Assembly (NCBI RefSeq): GCF_002157585.1
Contig: NZ_BDGB01000002.1
Location: 1-42,510, forward strand
Direction: 5' to 3'
DNA from: Lentilactobacillus parakefiri
GTDB lineage: Bacteria > Bacillota > Bacilli > Lactobacillales > Lactobacillaceae
Length of the DNA stretch: 42,510 bases
In this document: positions 7,306 to 15,078 of the stretch, piece after piece
Position numbering within the stretch: the stretch's first letter is position 1
Layout of the letters: each line of letters opens with the position of its first letter
Notes under the pieces: generated by a model
Database searches by the model: none
Told to the model about the DNA's origin: nothing
What the model saw: the letters and a program-made list of their open reading frames with translations, nothing else
Translations under genes and position numbers: made by a program

Positions 7306-8772
7306 ATGAGCCAATCAGCAGTTGAAAAGTTTGTCGATTTAATTATCAAATCTGATTCACCCTATTCAGATGTTGACCGGATTTATGTGACCAACCTGAT
7401 TTTCAGACTGATCGGTGACGGCTTCGGAGAACTGACGGCAGATTCCTCAGCCGTTGACTTAGCCAACGATCTTGTGGATCTGGCAATCGAACACAGCAAA
7501 GTCGAGGACTCGATTACCAACCGAGAAATTCTCGAAGACCAGTTAATGGATCTATTAACACCAATCCCATCGACTTTGAATCATATTTTTTGGAATAAAT
7601 ATCAACAATCTCCAGATCAGGCAACTGATTATTTCTATCACATGAGTCAGGATAATGATTACATCAAGACGCGTGCCATCACCAAAAATATTTCATACGA
7701 AACTAAGACGGATTACGGTAATCTGGAAATTACGATCAATTTGTCCAAGCCGGAGAAGGATCCTAAGGCGATTGCTGCGGCTGGTCGGGCAAAGTCGACA
7801 AGTTATCCAGTGGGACCACTAGCTATCGAAAATGAAGGCTATTTGGGCAGACTGGGTTATCCTGCAAGAAGTAATCACCGCGTTATTCGAATGATGATCA
7901 ACGGCGAGCCATGGGGATTCCAGTATTCACCCTATGCATACTTCGGTGAGCATGCGATTTTCCTTAACCAAAAGCATGTGCCAATGTCAATTGACCAGCG
8001 GACTTTCGTCAACTTAACCGACATTATTAAGCAGTTCCCACATTATTTTGTGGGTAGCAACGCTGATTTACCAATTGTCGGTGGTTCCTTATTGGCTCAA
8101 GATCATTATCAGGGCGGCCGGCATACATTTCCAATGATGAAGGCCAAGATTGATCGCCCAGTTGATTTGGGGATTGATGGTTTGTCGGCAGGAATCGTCA
8201 AATGGCCAATGGCAACCATCCGCCTGTTAAGCAAGGACGCGGACAAAGTTGTTAATGCTGCTAATAAAATTGCTGAAACTTGGAAGGATTACTCTGATGA
8301 GTCGGTTGACATTCGCGCCTACACTGACGGCACTCGCCATCATACGGTGACCCCGATTGCCCGAATGAATAATGGCCAGTTTGAAATGGACATTGTTTTG
8401 CGGGACAACCAAACGTCTAAGGCCTACCCAGACGGCATTTTCCATCCGCATCAAGATGTGCAACACATTAAGAAGGAAAATATCGGTTTGATTGAAGTCA
8501 TGGGACGGGCCATTTTACCTGCTCGTTTGAAGACTGAAATGAAAGAAGTCGAAAAATATGTCTTGGGTGAGGATAATCAAATTGCTGACTATCATCAACC
8601 TTGGGCAGATGAATTGATGAAACGCGATCACTTTACTAAGGACAATGTTGAAGCCGTTGTCGACGAAGAAGTTGGCAAAGCCTTTGGCAGAGTTCTGGAA
8701 GATGCCGGCGTCTACAAGTGGAACGACGAAGGCCAAGCAGCCTTTGACCGCTTCATTGATCAACTTAAATAA
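7306..8772 (+). CDS. galT: Galactose-1-phosphate uridylyltransferase (GalT class II, Gram-positive type)
   Basis: Exchanges UMP between UDP-glucose and galactose-1-phosphate, closing the Leloir pathway started by the two upstream genes. At 488 residues this is the long Firmicute form (GalT class II), not the ~350-residue enterobacterial HIT-type enzyme. Recognisable family stretches are FPHYFVGSNADLPIVGGS and HDHYQGG-like QDHYQGGRHTFP near residues 245-285. ATG 7306 follows GAAAGGAAA and lies only 2 bases after the galE stop. It is the last gene before a terminator. Confidence 0.93.
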   Translation: MSQSAVEKFVDLIIKSDSPYSDVDRIYVTNLIFRLIGDGFGELTADSSAVDLANDLVDLAIEHSKVEDSITNREILEDQLMDLLTPIPSTLNHIFWNKYQQSPDQATDYFYHMSQDNDYIKTRAITKNISYETKTDYGNLEITINLSKPEKDPKAIAAAGRAKSTSYPVGPLAIENEGYLGRLGYPARSNHRVIRMMINGEPWGFQYSPYAYFGEHAIFLNQKHVPMSIDQRTFVNLTDIIKQFPHYFVGSNADLPIVGGSLLAQDHYQGGRHTFPMMKAKIDRPVDLGIDGLSAGIVKWPMATIRLLSKDADKVVNAANKIAETWKDYSDESVDIRAYTDGTRHHTVTPIARMNNGQFEMDIVLRDNQTSKAYPDGIFHPHQDVQHIKKENIGLIEVMGRAILPARLKTEMKEVEKYVLGEDNQIADYHQPWADELMKRDHFTKDNVEAVVDEEVGKAFGRVLEDAGVYKWNDEGQAAFDRFIDQLK

Positions 8773-8777
8773 TCCGG

Positions 8778-8824
8778 AATAGGGTGGGAGAGATACTTAG
8801 ATGTATTTCCGGCCCTATTTTTTT
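8778..8824 (+). terminator. Terminator of galKET
   Basis: AATAGGG (8778-8784) pairs with CCCTATT (8813-8819), followed by T5. An additional CCGGAA/TTCCGG pair offers an alternative fold. Confidence 0.75.
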
Positions 8825-8902
8825 ACCCAAATTTTCTCGAGATAGCCGTGGAGGAAAGGTTGTGGTGGATTTTCCATCTGTTCGCTAACCCATCCTGATA
8901 TT

Positions 8903-8931
8903 TTGTTTCAGTGATTATTTTTTGATAAAAT
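8903..8931 (+). promoter_or_regulatory. Promoter of the D-2-hydroxyacid dehydrogenase gene
   Basis: TTGTTT (8903-8908), 17 bases, then TAAAAT (8926-8931). This lies 44 bases upstream of the ATG. Confidence 0.55.
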
Positions 8932-8975
8932 GGAAGCGGAACCATATTTAAGCTGAAAATCATTAGGAGGCAACT

Positions 8976-9971
8976 ATGAAATTTATTGTATATAACGTTC
9001 GCGATGATGAAATACCATTTATTGAGAAGGGGGGGAAGGATCACGGAATTGAGGTAAAATATACCACCACAACCTTAAATCAAGAGACGGTTGAAGAAGC
9101 AGCCGGCTTTGATGGTATTTCCTGCCTTCAAACGATTCAATATTCAGCTGAATTATTTGAATCATTCAGTCGCTTAGGAATGAAGTATCTGTCACTCAGA
9201 AACGTTGGTGTGGATAACATTGATTTACCAGCAGCCAAAGCCAATGGTGTGAAAATTACCAATGTACCGGCCTACAGTCCTGAAAGTATTGCTGAATTTG
9301 CCGTTATGATGTCACTGTACCTATCCAGAAAAGTGGGCTATATGCGCCAACAGTTGGATCAAAAACATGAATTTCATTTTTCACCTGACTTCATGGGTCG
9401 GCTGATCAGCGAACAAACCGTTGGCGTTGTTGGTACTGGTCGAATTGGCCAAGCGGCAATCAAATTGTTCCAAGGACTGGGGGCAAAGGTAATTGCCTAT
9501 GACAAGTACCCGCAGAAAAACGTGGACAACTCATTTGTATACACCAAGAGTTTGGAACAAATCTACCAAGAGAGTGATATTATCTCAATTCATATGCCGG
9601 CAACTGACGACAATTACCACCAGTTTAACCATGAAGTGTTTGAGCAAATGAAAGACACAGCTATTCTGATTAATACTGCCCGTGGATCCATTGTCGATAC
9701 CGATGATCTGACTTTTGCGCTGCAAAGCGGTGAAATTGCCGGTGCCGGGATTGATACAATTGAAAATGAATCTGCAGATCTTCAGGACTCAAGGTCGACC
9801 AAGAAAGTCAGTGATCCTGACGTTTTGAAAATGTCGATGATGCCAAACGTCTTAATCACCCCACATTCGGCTTTCCATACCAGTGAAGCGGTGAAAAATA
9901 TGATTGATATCTCACTGGGGAATCTTGAAACGATGGTTACTGGTGAGACACCTAAGGATTTAGTGGATTAG
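8976..9971 (+). CDS. D-2-hydroxyacid dehydrogenase, D-lactate dehydrogenase-like
   Basis: An NAD-dependent enzyme of the D-isomer-specific 2-hydroxyacid dehydrogenase family, probably reducing pyruvate or a related 2-oxoacid to the D-hydroxyacid. The 331-residue length is that of lactobacillar D-LDH. The substrate region has SLRNVGVDNID (~73-83). The nucleotide fold has GTGRIG at 153-158 with Asp176 after the second strand, as expected for NAD. The catalytic triad is Arg236 (NTARGS), Glu265 and His297 (TPHSAF), with the family's Arg-Glu and Glu-His spacing. D-lactate, D-hydroxyisocaproate and D-mandelate enzymes look alike at this level, so the exact substrate is open. AGGAGG at 8965-8970 sets the start. 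The gene has its own promoter and terminator. Confidence 0.88.
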   Translation: MKFIVYNVRDDEIPFIEKGGKDHGIEVKYTTTTLNQETVEEAAGFDGISCLQTIQYSAELFESFSRLGMKYLSLRNVGVDNIDLPAAKANGVKITNVPAYSPESIAEFAVMMSLYLSRKVGYMRQQLDQKHEFHFSPDFMGRLISEQTVGVVGTGRIGQAAIKLFQGLGAKVIAYDKYPQKNVDNSFVYTKSLEQIYQESDIISIHMPATDDNYHQFNHEVFEQMKDTAILINTARGSIVDTDDLTFALQSGEIAGAGIDTIENESADLQDSRSTKKVSDPDVLKMSMMPNVLITPHSAFHTSEAVKNMIDISLGNLETMVTGETPKDLVD

Positions 9972-9990
9972 TTATTATCATCTAAAACCA

Positions 9991-10033
9991 AAATAGAGCT
10001 GATGCATTCCGAATGGATGCATCAGCTCTATTT
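9991..10033. terminator. Bidirectional terminator between the dehydrogenase gene and nrdF
   Basis: A perfect 17-bp stem, 9991-10007 with 10017-10033, surrounds a 9-base loop between converging genes. T-rich flanks on both strands support use in both directions. Confidence 0.85.
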
Positions 10034-10068
10034 GCGTTGCTTTGATGTTGCTTAGCTACAAGCGAAAG

Positions 10069-11025
10069 TTAAATATCGTAATCTGAATCCTTCATCGACT
10101 CCACGTTCCCTAATAGGTAGCCGTTACCAACCTGTGAGAAAAAGTCGTGGTTAGCGGTTGATGTTGAAATCCCATTCATGACCACTGGATTAACGTCTTC
10201 CGCAGTGTCTGGGAAGAGTGGGCCCTGACCCAGATTCATCAATGCTTTATTCGCATTGTAACGGATGAAAGTTAGCACGTCTTCTGTCCAGCCGGTTTGA
10301 TCGTACAGGATATGAGTGTACTTTTCTTCATTCCCATACAACTTGTACAAGAAATCATAGATCCAGTTCTTCATGTCTTCCTGCTTTTCCTTTGGCAATT
10401 GGTTATAGCCAATTTGGAATTTATACCCGATATAGGTTCCATGGACCGATTCGTCACGAAGAATCAATTTGATGATTTCAGCCACATTAGGAATCTTGTT
10501 ATGGCCCAGGTACCAGAGTGGGGTGTAGAAGCCAGAATAGAACAGGAAAGTCTCCAAGAAAACACTAGCAACCTTTTTCTTCAGTGGATCAGGTTCATTG
10601 GCGTAGATGTCTCGAATTTTGAGCGCTTTATTCTGTAGGAATTCCTCGCTATCACTCCAGTCAAAGATTTCGTCAATTTGATCAGGGGTGTTCAGCGTTG
10701 AAAAGATTGATGAATAGCTCTTTGCATGGACGGATTCCATAAATTGGATATTATTCAAAACAGCCGTTTCATGTTGGGTTTGAACGTCTTTACGTAAAGA
10801 TGCCATTCCTTCTTGGGACTGTAAGGTATCCAGTAAAGTTAAGCCGCCAAAGACGTGGCCAACGACCCACTGGTGATCTTGGTCCAAAGTCCGCCAGTCG
10901 GATAAGTCGTTTGACAAAGGGATTCGGGTATCCAACCAAAATTGCTCGGTCAATTTTTCCCAAGTGGCCTTGTCAATTTGGTCGTCAATAGCGTTCCAGT
11001 TAATTGCTTGATAATTCTCAGTCAT
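10069..11025 (-). CDS. nrdF: Class Ib ribonucleotide reductase, beta subunit
   Basis: The radical-harbouring small subunit (318 residues) that, with NrdE, reduces NDPs to dNDPs aerobically. Metal ligands are visible: Asp66 (LLDTL), Glu97 and His100 (ESVH), a Glu in LETFLFYSGFY, and Glu/His in RDESVHG. The radical Tyr is Tyr104, four residues after His100. The FLFYSGFY stretch is typical of NrdF rather than class Ia NrdB. TTAAAGGAGAA precedes the start, and the gene lies 11 bases after nrdE. It is the last gene of nrdHEF, transcribed on the minus strand. Confidence 0.94.
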   Translation of the reverse strand: MTENYQAINWNAIDDQIDKATWEKLTEQFWLDTRIPLSNDLSDWRTLDQDHQWVVGHVFGGLTLLDTLQSQEGMASLRKDVQTQHETAVLNNIQFMESVHAKSYSSIFSTLNTPDQIDEIFDWSDSEEFLQNKALKIRDIYANEPDPLKKKVASVFLETFLFYSGFYTPLWYLGHNKIPNVAEIIKLILRDESVHGTYIGYKFQIGYNQLPKEKQEDMKNWIYDFLYKLYGNEEKYTHILYDQTGWTEDVLTFIRYNANKALMNLGQGPLFPDTAEDVNPVVMNGISTSTANHDFFSQVGNGYLLGNVESMKDSDYDI

Positions 11026-11036
11026 GAATTTCTCCT

Positions 11037-13202
11037 TTAAATAACGCAGCTTTCACATTCGTTGGAACCAACTTCTTGTTGATCATCGGTGAAAGTTCGA
11101 ATGTAGTAAATTGATTTGACACCTTTTTTGTATGCGTAGTTTCTCAAGATATTGAGATCACGAGTAGTCATCTTGTCTGTCCGACCATTCTTCCACTCAT
11201 ACAAGCCTTCAGGGATGGTTGAACGCATAAAGAGGGTCAGTGCCATTCCCTGATCAATATGCTGCTGTGCGGCTGCATAGATGTCAATCACTTTGCGCAT
11301 GTCCATGTCATATGCTGAGGTGTAGTAAGGCATGGTGTCATTTGAAAGATATGGTGCTGGATAATAAATCTTACCAATCTTTGATTCCTGACGCTCTTCA
11401 ATTCGGTTGATGATCGGATGAAGGCTGGCCGTCGTGTCATTAATGTAAGAAATTGAGCCATTTGGTGCAACCGCCAAACGGTTTTGATGGTATAAACCAT
11501 CTTTCATGACCGATTCCTTGAGGCTTTCCCAGTCTTCCTTAGTCGGAATCCAGTCGTCTTTGAATAAGGCTTTCACTTCAGCAGATTTTGGTGCAAATGA
11601 ACCGTCCAAGTATTTGTCAAAATAGCTGCCATCGGCGTATTTGCTGTTTTCGAAGTTGACAAAAGTTTCGTTGCGTTCCTTAGCGATCTTGTTAGATGCA
11701 ACTAAGCTCCAATAGTTCAACAGCATGAAGTAAACACTGGTAAATTCAATGGATTCAGGTGACCCGTAGTACATATGGTGTTTGGCCAAGAAGCTGTGCA
11801 GGCCCATGCCGCCAAGCCCAATCGAATGGGATTCTTTATTTCCCTTTTGAATTGAAGGAACAACATCGATGTTGGAATGGTCAGTGACGAACGTTAATGC
11901 GCGAACCATGCTTTCAACTGAATGGCCAAAATCATCGCCGGCCATCATATTGTTAATGTTGGTTGATCCCAAGTTACATGAAATGTCTTTGCCCATTTTG
12001 ATATAGTGCTGTTGGTTGTCAACGGTTGACGGCGTTTGAACCTGGAGGATTTCCGAGCATAGGTTGCTCATCACGATTCTGCCGGCAATTGGATTTGAAC
12101 GGTTGGCCGTGTCAATATTGATGACGTATGGGTACCCGGATTCTTGCTGCAGCTTGCTGATTTCAGTTTCGAGATCCCGAGCCTTGATCTTTTTCTTCGA
12201 GATCTTGTCGTTGGCAACCAGGTTGTCGTATTCTTTGGTGATGTCCACGTAAGAAAATGGCACACCGTACTCGCGTTCAACATCGTATGGGCTGAACAAG
12301 TACATATCGGCGTCGGCTTTAATCAATTGGTAGAACTTGTCTGGAACTGTGACTCCCAGTGACAAGGTCTTTAGACGAATTTTTTCATCGGCGTTTTCCT
12401 TCTTGGCACCCAAAAATTCAATGATATCGGGGTGGAAGACCGAAAGGTAAACGACGCCGGCGCCTTGACGTTGGCCCAATTGGTTAGAGTAAGAAAAGCT
12501 GTCCTCAAGAAGTTTCATAACGGGAACGACACCAGAGGCAGCACCCTCAATATGCTTGATCGGGGCATCGGCTTCACGGAGATTGGAAAGGTTAATCCCA
12601 ACGCCACCGCCAATTCTTGACAGCTGAAGGGCAGAGTTAATTGTTCGGCCAATGGTATTCATGTCATCGGTGGTTTGAATCAGGAAACAAGAAACAAATT
12701 CGCCACGGTTTTCCCGGCCAGCGTTCAAAAAGCTTGGTGTGGCGGGTTGGTAGCGCTGATGAACAATTTCGTCGGCTAAATCCATTGCCAACTGTTCGTC
12801 ACCGTCAGCAAAGAAGAGGGCGTTGGCTGCGACGCGGTCCAAGAAACTCTCCAAGTACAGATCGTTGTCGTCTGTTTTGAGTGCATATTGGGCATAGAAC
12901 TTGTAGGCTGCCATAAATGACTTAAAATGGAAATCCTGGTCATTTAAATATTGATATAACTTTTCAATGAATGATGGCTGATATTTGTGAACAAACTCGG
13001 CTTCATAATAATTATTTTTGATCAGATAATCGAATCGATCCTGTAAACTGTCAAATTTCATTAAGTTTGGCTGGACGTTTTCTTTTAAAAAGGCTTCTAA
13101 AGCTTGCTTATCCTTTTGAAGTGGAATCTGGCCGTTGACAGGGATGTTAATCTCGTTGTTCAAGTCGAAGTAGGTAACATCCTTAAGGTTGTGAAGTGAC
13201 AT
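11037..13202 (-). CDS. nrdE: Class Ib ribonucleotide reductase, alpha subunit
   Basis: The catalytic large subunit (721 residues). Redox-active cysteines are seen in NLCSEI and in the C-terminal tail NECESCVI, which is regenerated by NrdH. Other conserved parts are ISCNLGSTNI, GGMGLHSFLA and PNGSISYINDTTASLHPI. The N-terminus lacks the long ATP-cone of class Ia NrdA, as expected for class Ib. I take ATG 13202 as start because this gives the usual lactobacillar length. A GTG at 13214 would add four residues. Neither has a strong Shine-Dalgarno, so translation may depend on coupling with nrdH. Confidence 0.94.
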   Translation of the reverse strand: MSLHNLKDVTYFDLNNEINIPVNGQIPLQKDKQALEAFLKENVQPNLMKFDSLQDRFDYLIKNNYYEAEFVHKYQPSFIEKLYQYLNDQDFHFKSFMAAYKFYAQYALKTDDNDLYLESFLDRVAANALFFADGDEQLAMDLADEIVHQRYQPATPSFLNAGRENRGEFVSCFLIQTTDDMNTIGRTINSALQLSRIGGGVGINLSNLREADAPIKHIEGAASGVVPVMKLLEDSFSYSNQLGQRQGAGVVYLSVFHPDIIEFLGAKKENADEKIRLKTLSLGVTVPDKFYQLIKADADMYLFSPYDVEREYGVPFSYVDITKEYDNLVANDKISKKKIKARDLETEISKLQQESGYPYVINIDTANRSNPIAGRIVMSNLCSEILQVQTPSTVDNQQHYIKMGKDISCNLGSTNINNMMAGDDFGHSVESMVRALTFVTDHSNIDVVPSIQKGNKESHSIGLGGMGLHSFLAKHHMYYGSPESIEFTSVYFMLLNYWSLVASNKIAKERNETFVNFENSKYADGSYFDKYLDGSFAPKSAEVKALFKDDWIPTKEDWESLKESVMKDGLYHQNRLAVAPNGSISYINDTTASLHPIINRIEERQESKIGKIYYPAPYLSNDTMPYYTSAYDMDMRKVIDIYAAAQQHIDQGMALTLFMRSTIPEGLYEWKNGRTDKMTTRDLNILRNYAYKKGVKSIYYIRTFTDDQQEVGSNECESCVI

Positions 13203-13303
13203 ATTTAGTACCACGCTTTCTTATAATTGCGAATAAAAGGGGCGAGACCTTTGTGGTTTCGCACGCTAATCTAAAATCAATATGTTAGAATGGATGAAGA
13301 CAA

Positions 13304-13534
13304 TTAGCCGGCAATCGATTGAAGCTGATCAGGTCGAAAGCCACTGAATGCTTGCTTACCATCAACATCGACAACGGGAACTGCCATGAAACCTCGTTGC
13401 TTCAGGTAATCAATATATTGTGGTTGCTCATTGATGTTGTGTTCCTCGAATTGAACATTGTGTTCTGAAAGGTAACGTTTTGTCATTTTGCATTGCATGC
13501 AGTTGTTTTTTGAATATAGCGTAATTTTAGCCAT
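13304..13534 (-). CDS. nrdH: NrdH glutaredoxin-like electron donor
   Basis: A 76-residue thioredoxin-fold protein that passes electrons to NrdE. The active site is C12-M-Q-C15, followed by the conserved AVPVV cis-Pro turn and SGFRPDQL, the usual NrdH C-terminus. ATG 13534 is preceded on the minus strand by AGGGGAAG; longer in-frame upstream starts would run through the promoter. It is the first gene of nrdHEF, 101 bases ahead of nrdE. No nrdI is present between the genes. Confidence 0.93.
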   Translation of the reverse strand: MAKITLYSKNNCMQCKMTKRYLSEHNVQFEEHNINEQPQYIDYLKQRGFMAVPVVDVDGKQAFSGFRPDQLQSIAG

Positions 13535-13578
13535 CTTTAACACTTCCCCTGTTTCGTTAAAATTTAATTTATGATTCA

Positions 13579-13606
13579 AGTTTACACTAAATAGTGTGAA
13601 ATGCAA
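13579..13606 (-). promoter_or_regulatory. nrdHEF promoter
   Basis: On the minus strand, TTGCAT (13606-13601), 16 bases, then TAAACT (13584-13579). The spacer holds the proximal NrdR box. Confidence 0.45.
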
Positions 13607-13630
13607 CGATTAAAACACAATATATTGTGA
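13583..13630. promoter_or_regulatory. Tandem NrdR boxes upstream of nrdHEF
   Basis: Two palindromes match the NrdR-box pattern acaCwAtATaTwGtgt. ACACTAAATAGTGT is at 13584-13597 and ACACAATATATTGTGA at 13615-13630. Their centres are 32 bases apart, three helical turns, as required for cooperative NrdR binding. The first overlaps the promoter spacer, which predicts repression of nrdHEF when dATP is plentiful. nrdR itself is not in the window. Confidence 0.8.
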
Positions 13631-13692
13631 CAAAACTAATTGTAAGCACCAAATATTGATGATGAATATAAAAGGCTATTTAGGAGAATTTT

Positions 13693-14304
13693 ATGACAGA
13701 ACAATCATTTTATTATTCAAAGAATCCAAACGTTGAATCTGATCCGGTGACATGGAACTTTGCGTTACTTGGAAACAACTTAGTGTTCACTTCAGATAAC
13801 GGTGTGTTTTCTAAACATACGGTGGACTATGGTAGTCGGGTATTAGTCAATAATATTGATTATGACCGCATTCCACAAGGCAAGCTACTAGATATGGGAA
13901 CTGGCTACGGGCCAATTGGGATTTCAATTGCCAAAGCCTTTCCAGATCGTCAAATCGATATGGTTGACGTCAATCAAGTGGCCTTGGAACTTGCTAAAAA
14001 AAACGCAGCTGCCAATCGAGTTGACAACGTTCGTGTGTTTGCCAGCAATATCTATGAATCAATTACTGAAAAGTATGCGGCCATTATCACCAACCCACCG
14101 GTAAGAGCGGGTAAAAAGGTGGTTGATGAAATGCTTTCTGGCGCAGTCGATCATTTGGTTGCTAACGGAACCTTGACGGTCGTTCTCCAAAAAAAGCAGG
14201 GAGCGCCGTCCGCTAAAAAGCTTATGACTCAATTGTTTGGTAACTGTGAGATTTTGAAACGTGATAAAGGGTACTACATTCTTCAAAGCATTCAGAAATT
14301 GTGA
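13693..14304 (+). CDS. Class I SAM-dependent methyltransferase, RsmC-like (YbxB type)
   Basis: A probable 16S rRNA guanine-N2 methyltransferase of 203 residues. The SAM motif is LLDMGTGYGPIGISIAK (~residues 57-73), and the target-base motif is NPP (TNPPVRAGKK, ~residues 135-144), as in RsmC/RlmG relatives. It corresponds in size to the C-terminal domain of E. coli RsmC and to the single-domain Firmicute proteins often placed near rpoB or, as here, near tadA. AGGAGAA at 13682-13688 sets the start. The rRNA position modified cannot be told from sequence. It is likely co-transcribed with tadA, which starts 9 bases later. Confidence 0.85.
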   Translation: MTEQSFYYSKNPNVESDPVTWNFALLGNNLVFTSDNGVFSKHTVDYGSRVLVNNIDYDRIPQGKLLDMGTGYGPIGISIAKAFPDRQIDMVDVNQVALELAKKNAAANRVDNVRVFASNIYESITEKYAAIITNPPVRAGKKVVDEMLSGAVDHLVANGTLTVVLQKKQGAPSAKKLMTQLFGNCEILKRDKGYYILQSIQKL

Positions 14305-14313
14305 GGGTTCAAA

Positions 14314-14796
14314 ATGTTTCAAGCAGATAGCCGCTTCATGCAGGCCGCGATGGTCGAAGCACAAAAAGCATATTTGATCGGCGAGGTGCCAATTGGGGCC
14401 GTTGTGGTTCATAATGGGGCAATTGTCGGCCGCGGTCATAACTTGCGCGAGCATTTAAATGACGGCACTGCCCACGCTGAAATTTTAGCGATTGAGGAAG
14501 CTTGTCAAGCCCTGCACAGTTGGCGGCTGATTGACTGCAGTCTTTACGTGACCATCGAGCCGTGCTTGATGTGTGCCGGCGCGATTATTAATTCCCGGAT
14601 CGATAATGTCTGTTTTGGTTCACGGGATCCTAAAGCCGGTGCCACTAAAAGTTTGTACGCAGTGCTGGAGGATTCACGATTGAATCACCAGGTCAACGTT
14701 GTTGAGGGGCTGCTTGGCAATGAGGCGTCACAGATTATGAAAGACTTCTTCAAGGCGGCCCGCAAGAAAAGAAAGAATAGGGCTGGCAATTCTTAG
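14314..14796 (+). CDS. tadA: tRNA adenosine(34) deaminase
   Basis: Deaminates A34 of tRNA-Arg(ACG) to inosine so that the tRNA reads several Arg codons. The cytidine-deaminase fold zinc site is His54-Ala-Glu56 (GTAHAEI) and P83-C84-L-M-C87. At 160 residues it is full length. GAGGG at 14302-14306 overlaps the end of the upstream methyltransferase gene. It is followed by the SRP RNA gene, the common tadA-ffs-dnaX order of Firmicutes. Confidence 0.94.
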   Translation: MFQADSRFMQAAMVEAQKAYLIGEVPIGAVVVHNGAIVGRGHNLREHLNDGTAHAEILAIEEACQALHSWRLIDCSLYVTIEPCLMCAGAIINSRIDNVCFGSRDPKAGATKSLYAVLEDSRLNHQVNVVEGLLGNEASQIMKDFFKAARKKRKNRAGNS

Positions 14797-14812
14797 TCAT
14801 TTAAGTTATGAT
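14784..14812 (+). promoter_or_regulatory. Predicted promoter of the SRP RNA gene
   Basis: TGGCAA (14784-14789), 17 bases, then TATGAT (14807-14812). Initiation about 7 bases on would begin the RNA at ~14819. The -35 overlaps the end of tadA. Confidence 0.45.
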
Positions 14813-14818
14813 AGATAT

Positions 14819-14912
14819 TGCCGCAAGGCCCTGAGGCAAGGGTCGGGTTACGAACTGTGTCAGGTCCGGAAGGAAGCAGCACTAAGTATCATCAACCTTG
14901 TGCCTCTTGTAC
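14819..14912 (+). ncRNA. ffs: Small signal recognition particle RNA (4.5S-like)
   Basis: The conserved SRP domain IV loop is present (GTCAGGTCCGGAAGGAAGCA begins at ~14859). Its flanks fold back, GAGGCAAGGGT (14833-14843) with ACCTTGTGCCTC (14895-14906). About 94 bases long, it lacks an Alu domain. It pairs with Ffh to target nascent membrane proteins. Position between tadA and dnaX is usual. Ends are approximate. Confidence 0.92.
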
Positions 14913-14923
14913 ATAGAACTTTT

Positions 14924-14957
14924 GCTCTCAGCAACTTTGCTGGGAGTATTTTTTTGG
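14924..14957 (+). terminator. Terminator of the SRP RNA gene
   Basis: GCTCTCAGCAA pairs with TTGCTGGGAG around a short loop, followed by TATTTTTTT. It separates ffs from dnaX. Confidence 0.8.
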
Positions 14958-15078
14958 AGAAAATTTTTGGAAGTCAATGGGTCGTTGATTGCACTCTTGC
15001 CTGATTCATCATATAATTATTTAGACGTTTCAATGGACGATTTTAAGAGTTTGGCATTCTATTTTGGAGGATTTGGTA

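Noticed and set aside
15064-15078. Longer dnaX start upstream of ATG 15079
   Set aside because: The extra residues would be encoded by the ribosome-binding site TTTGGAGG and do not match the family N-terminus.
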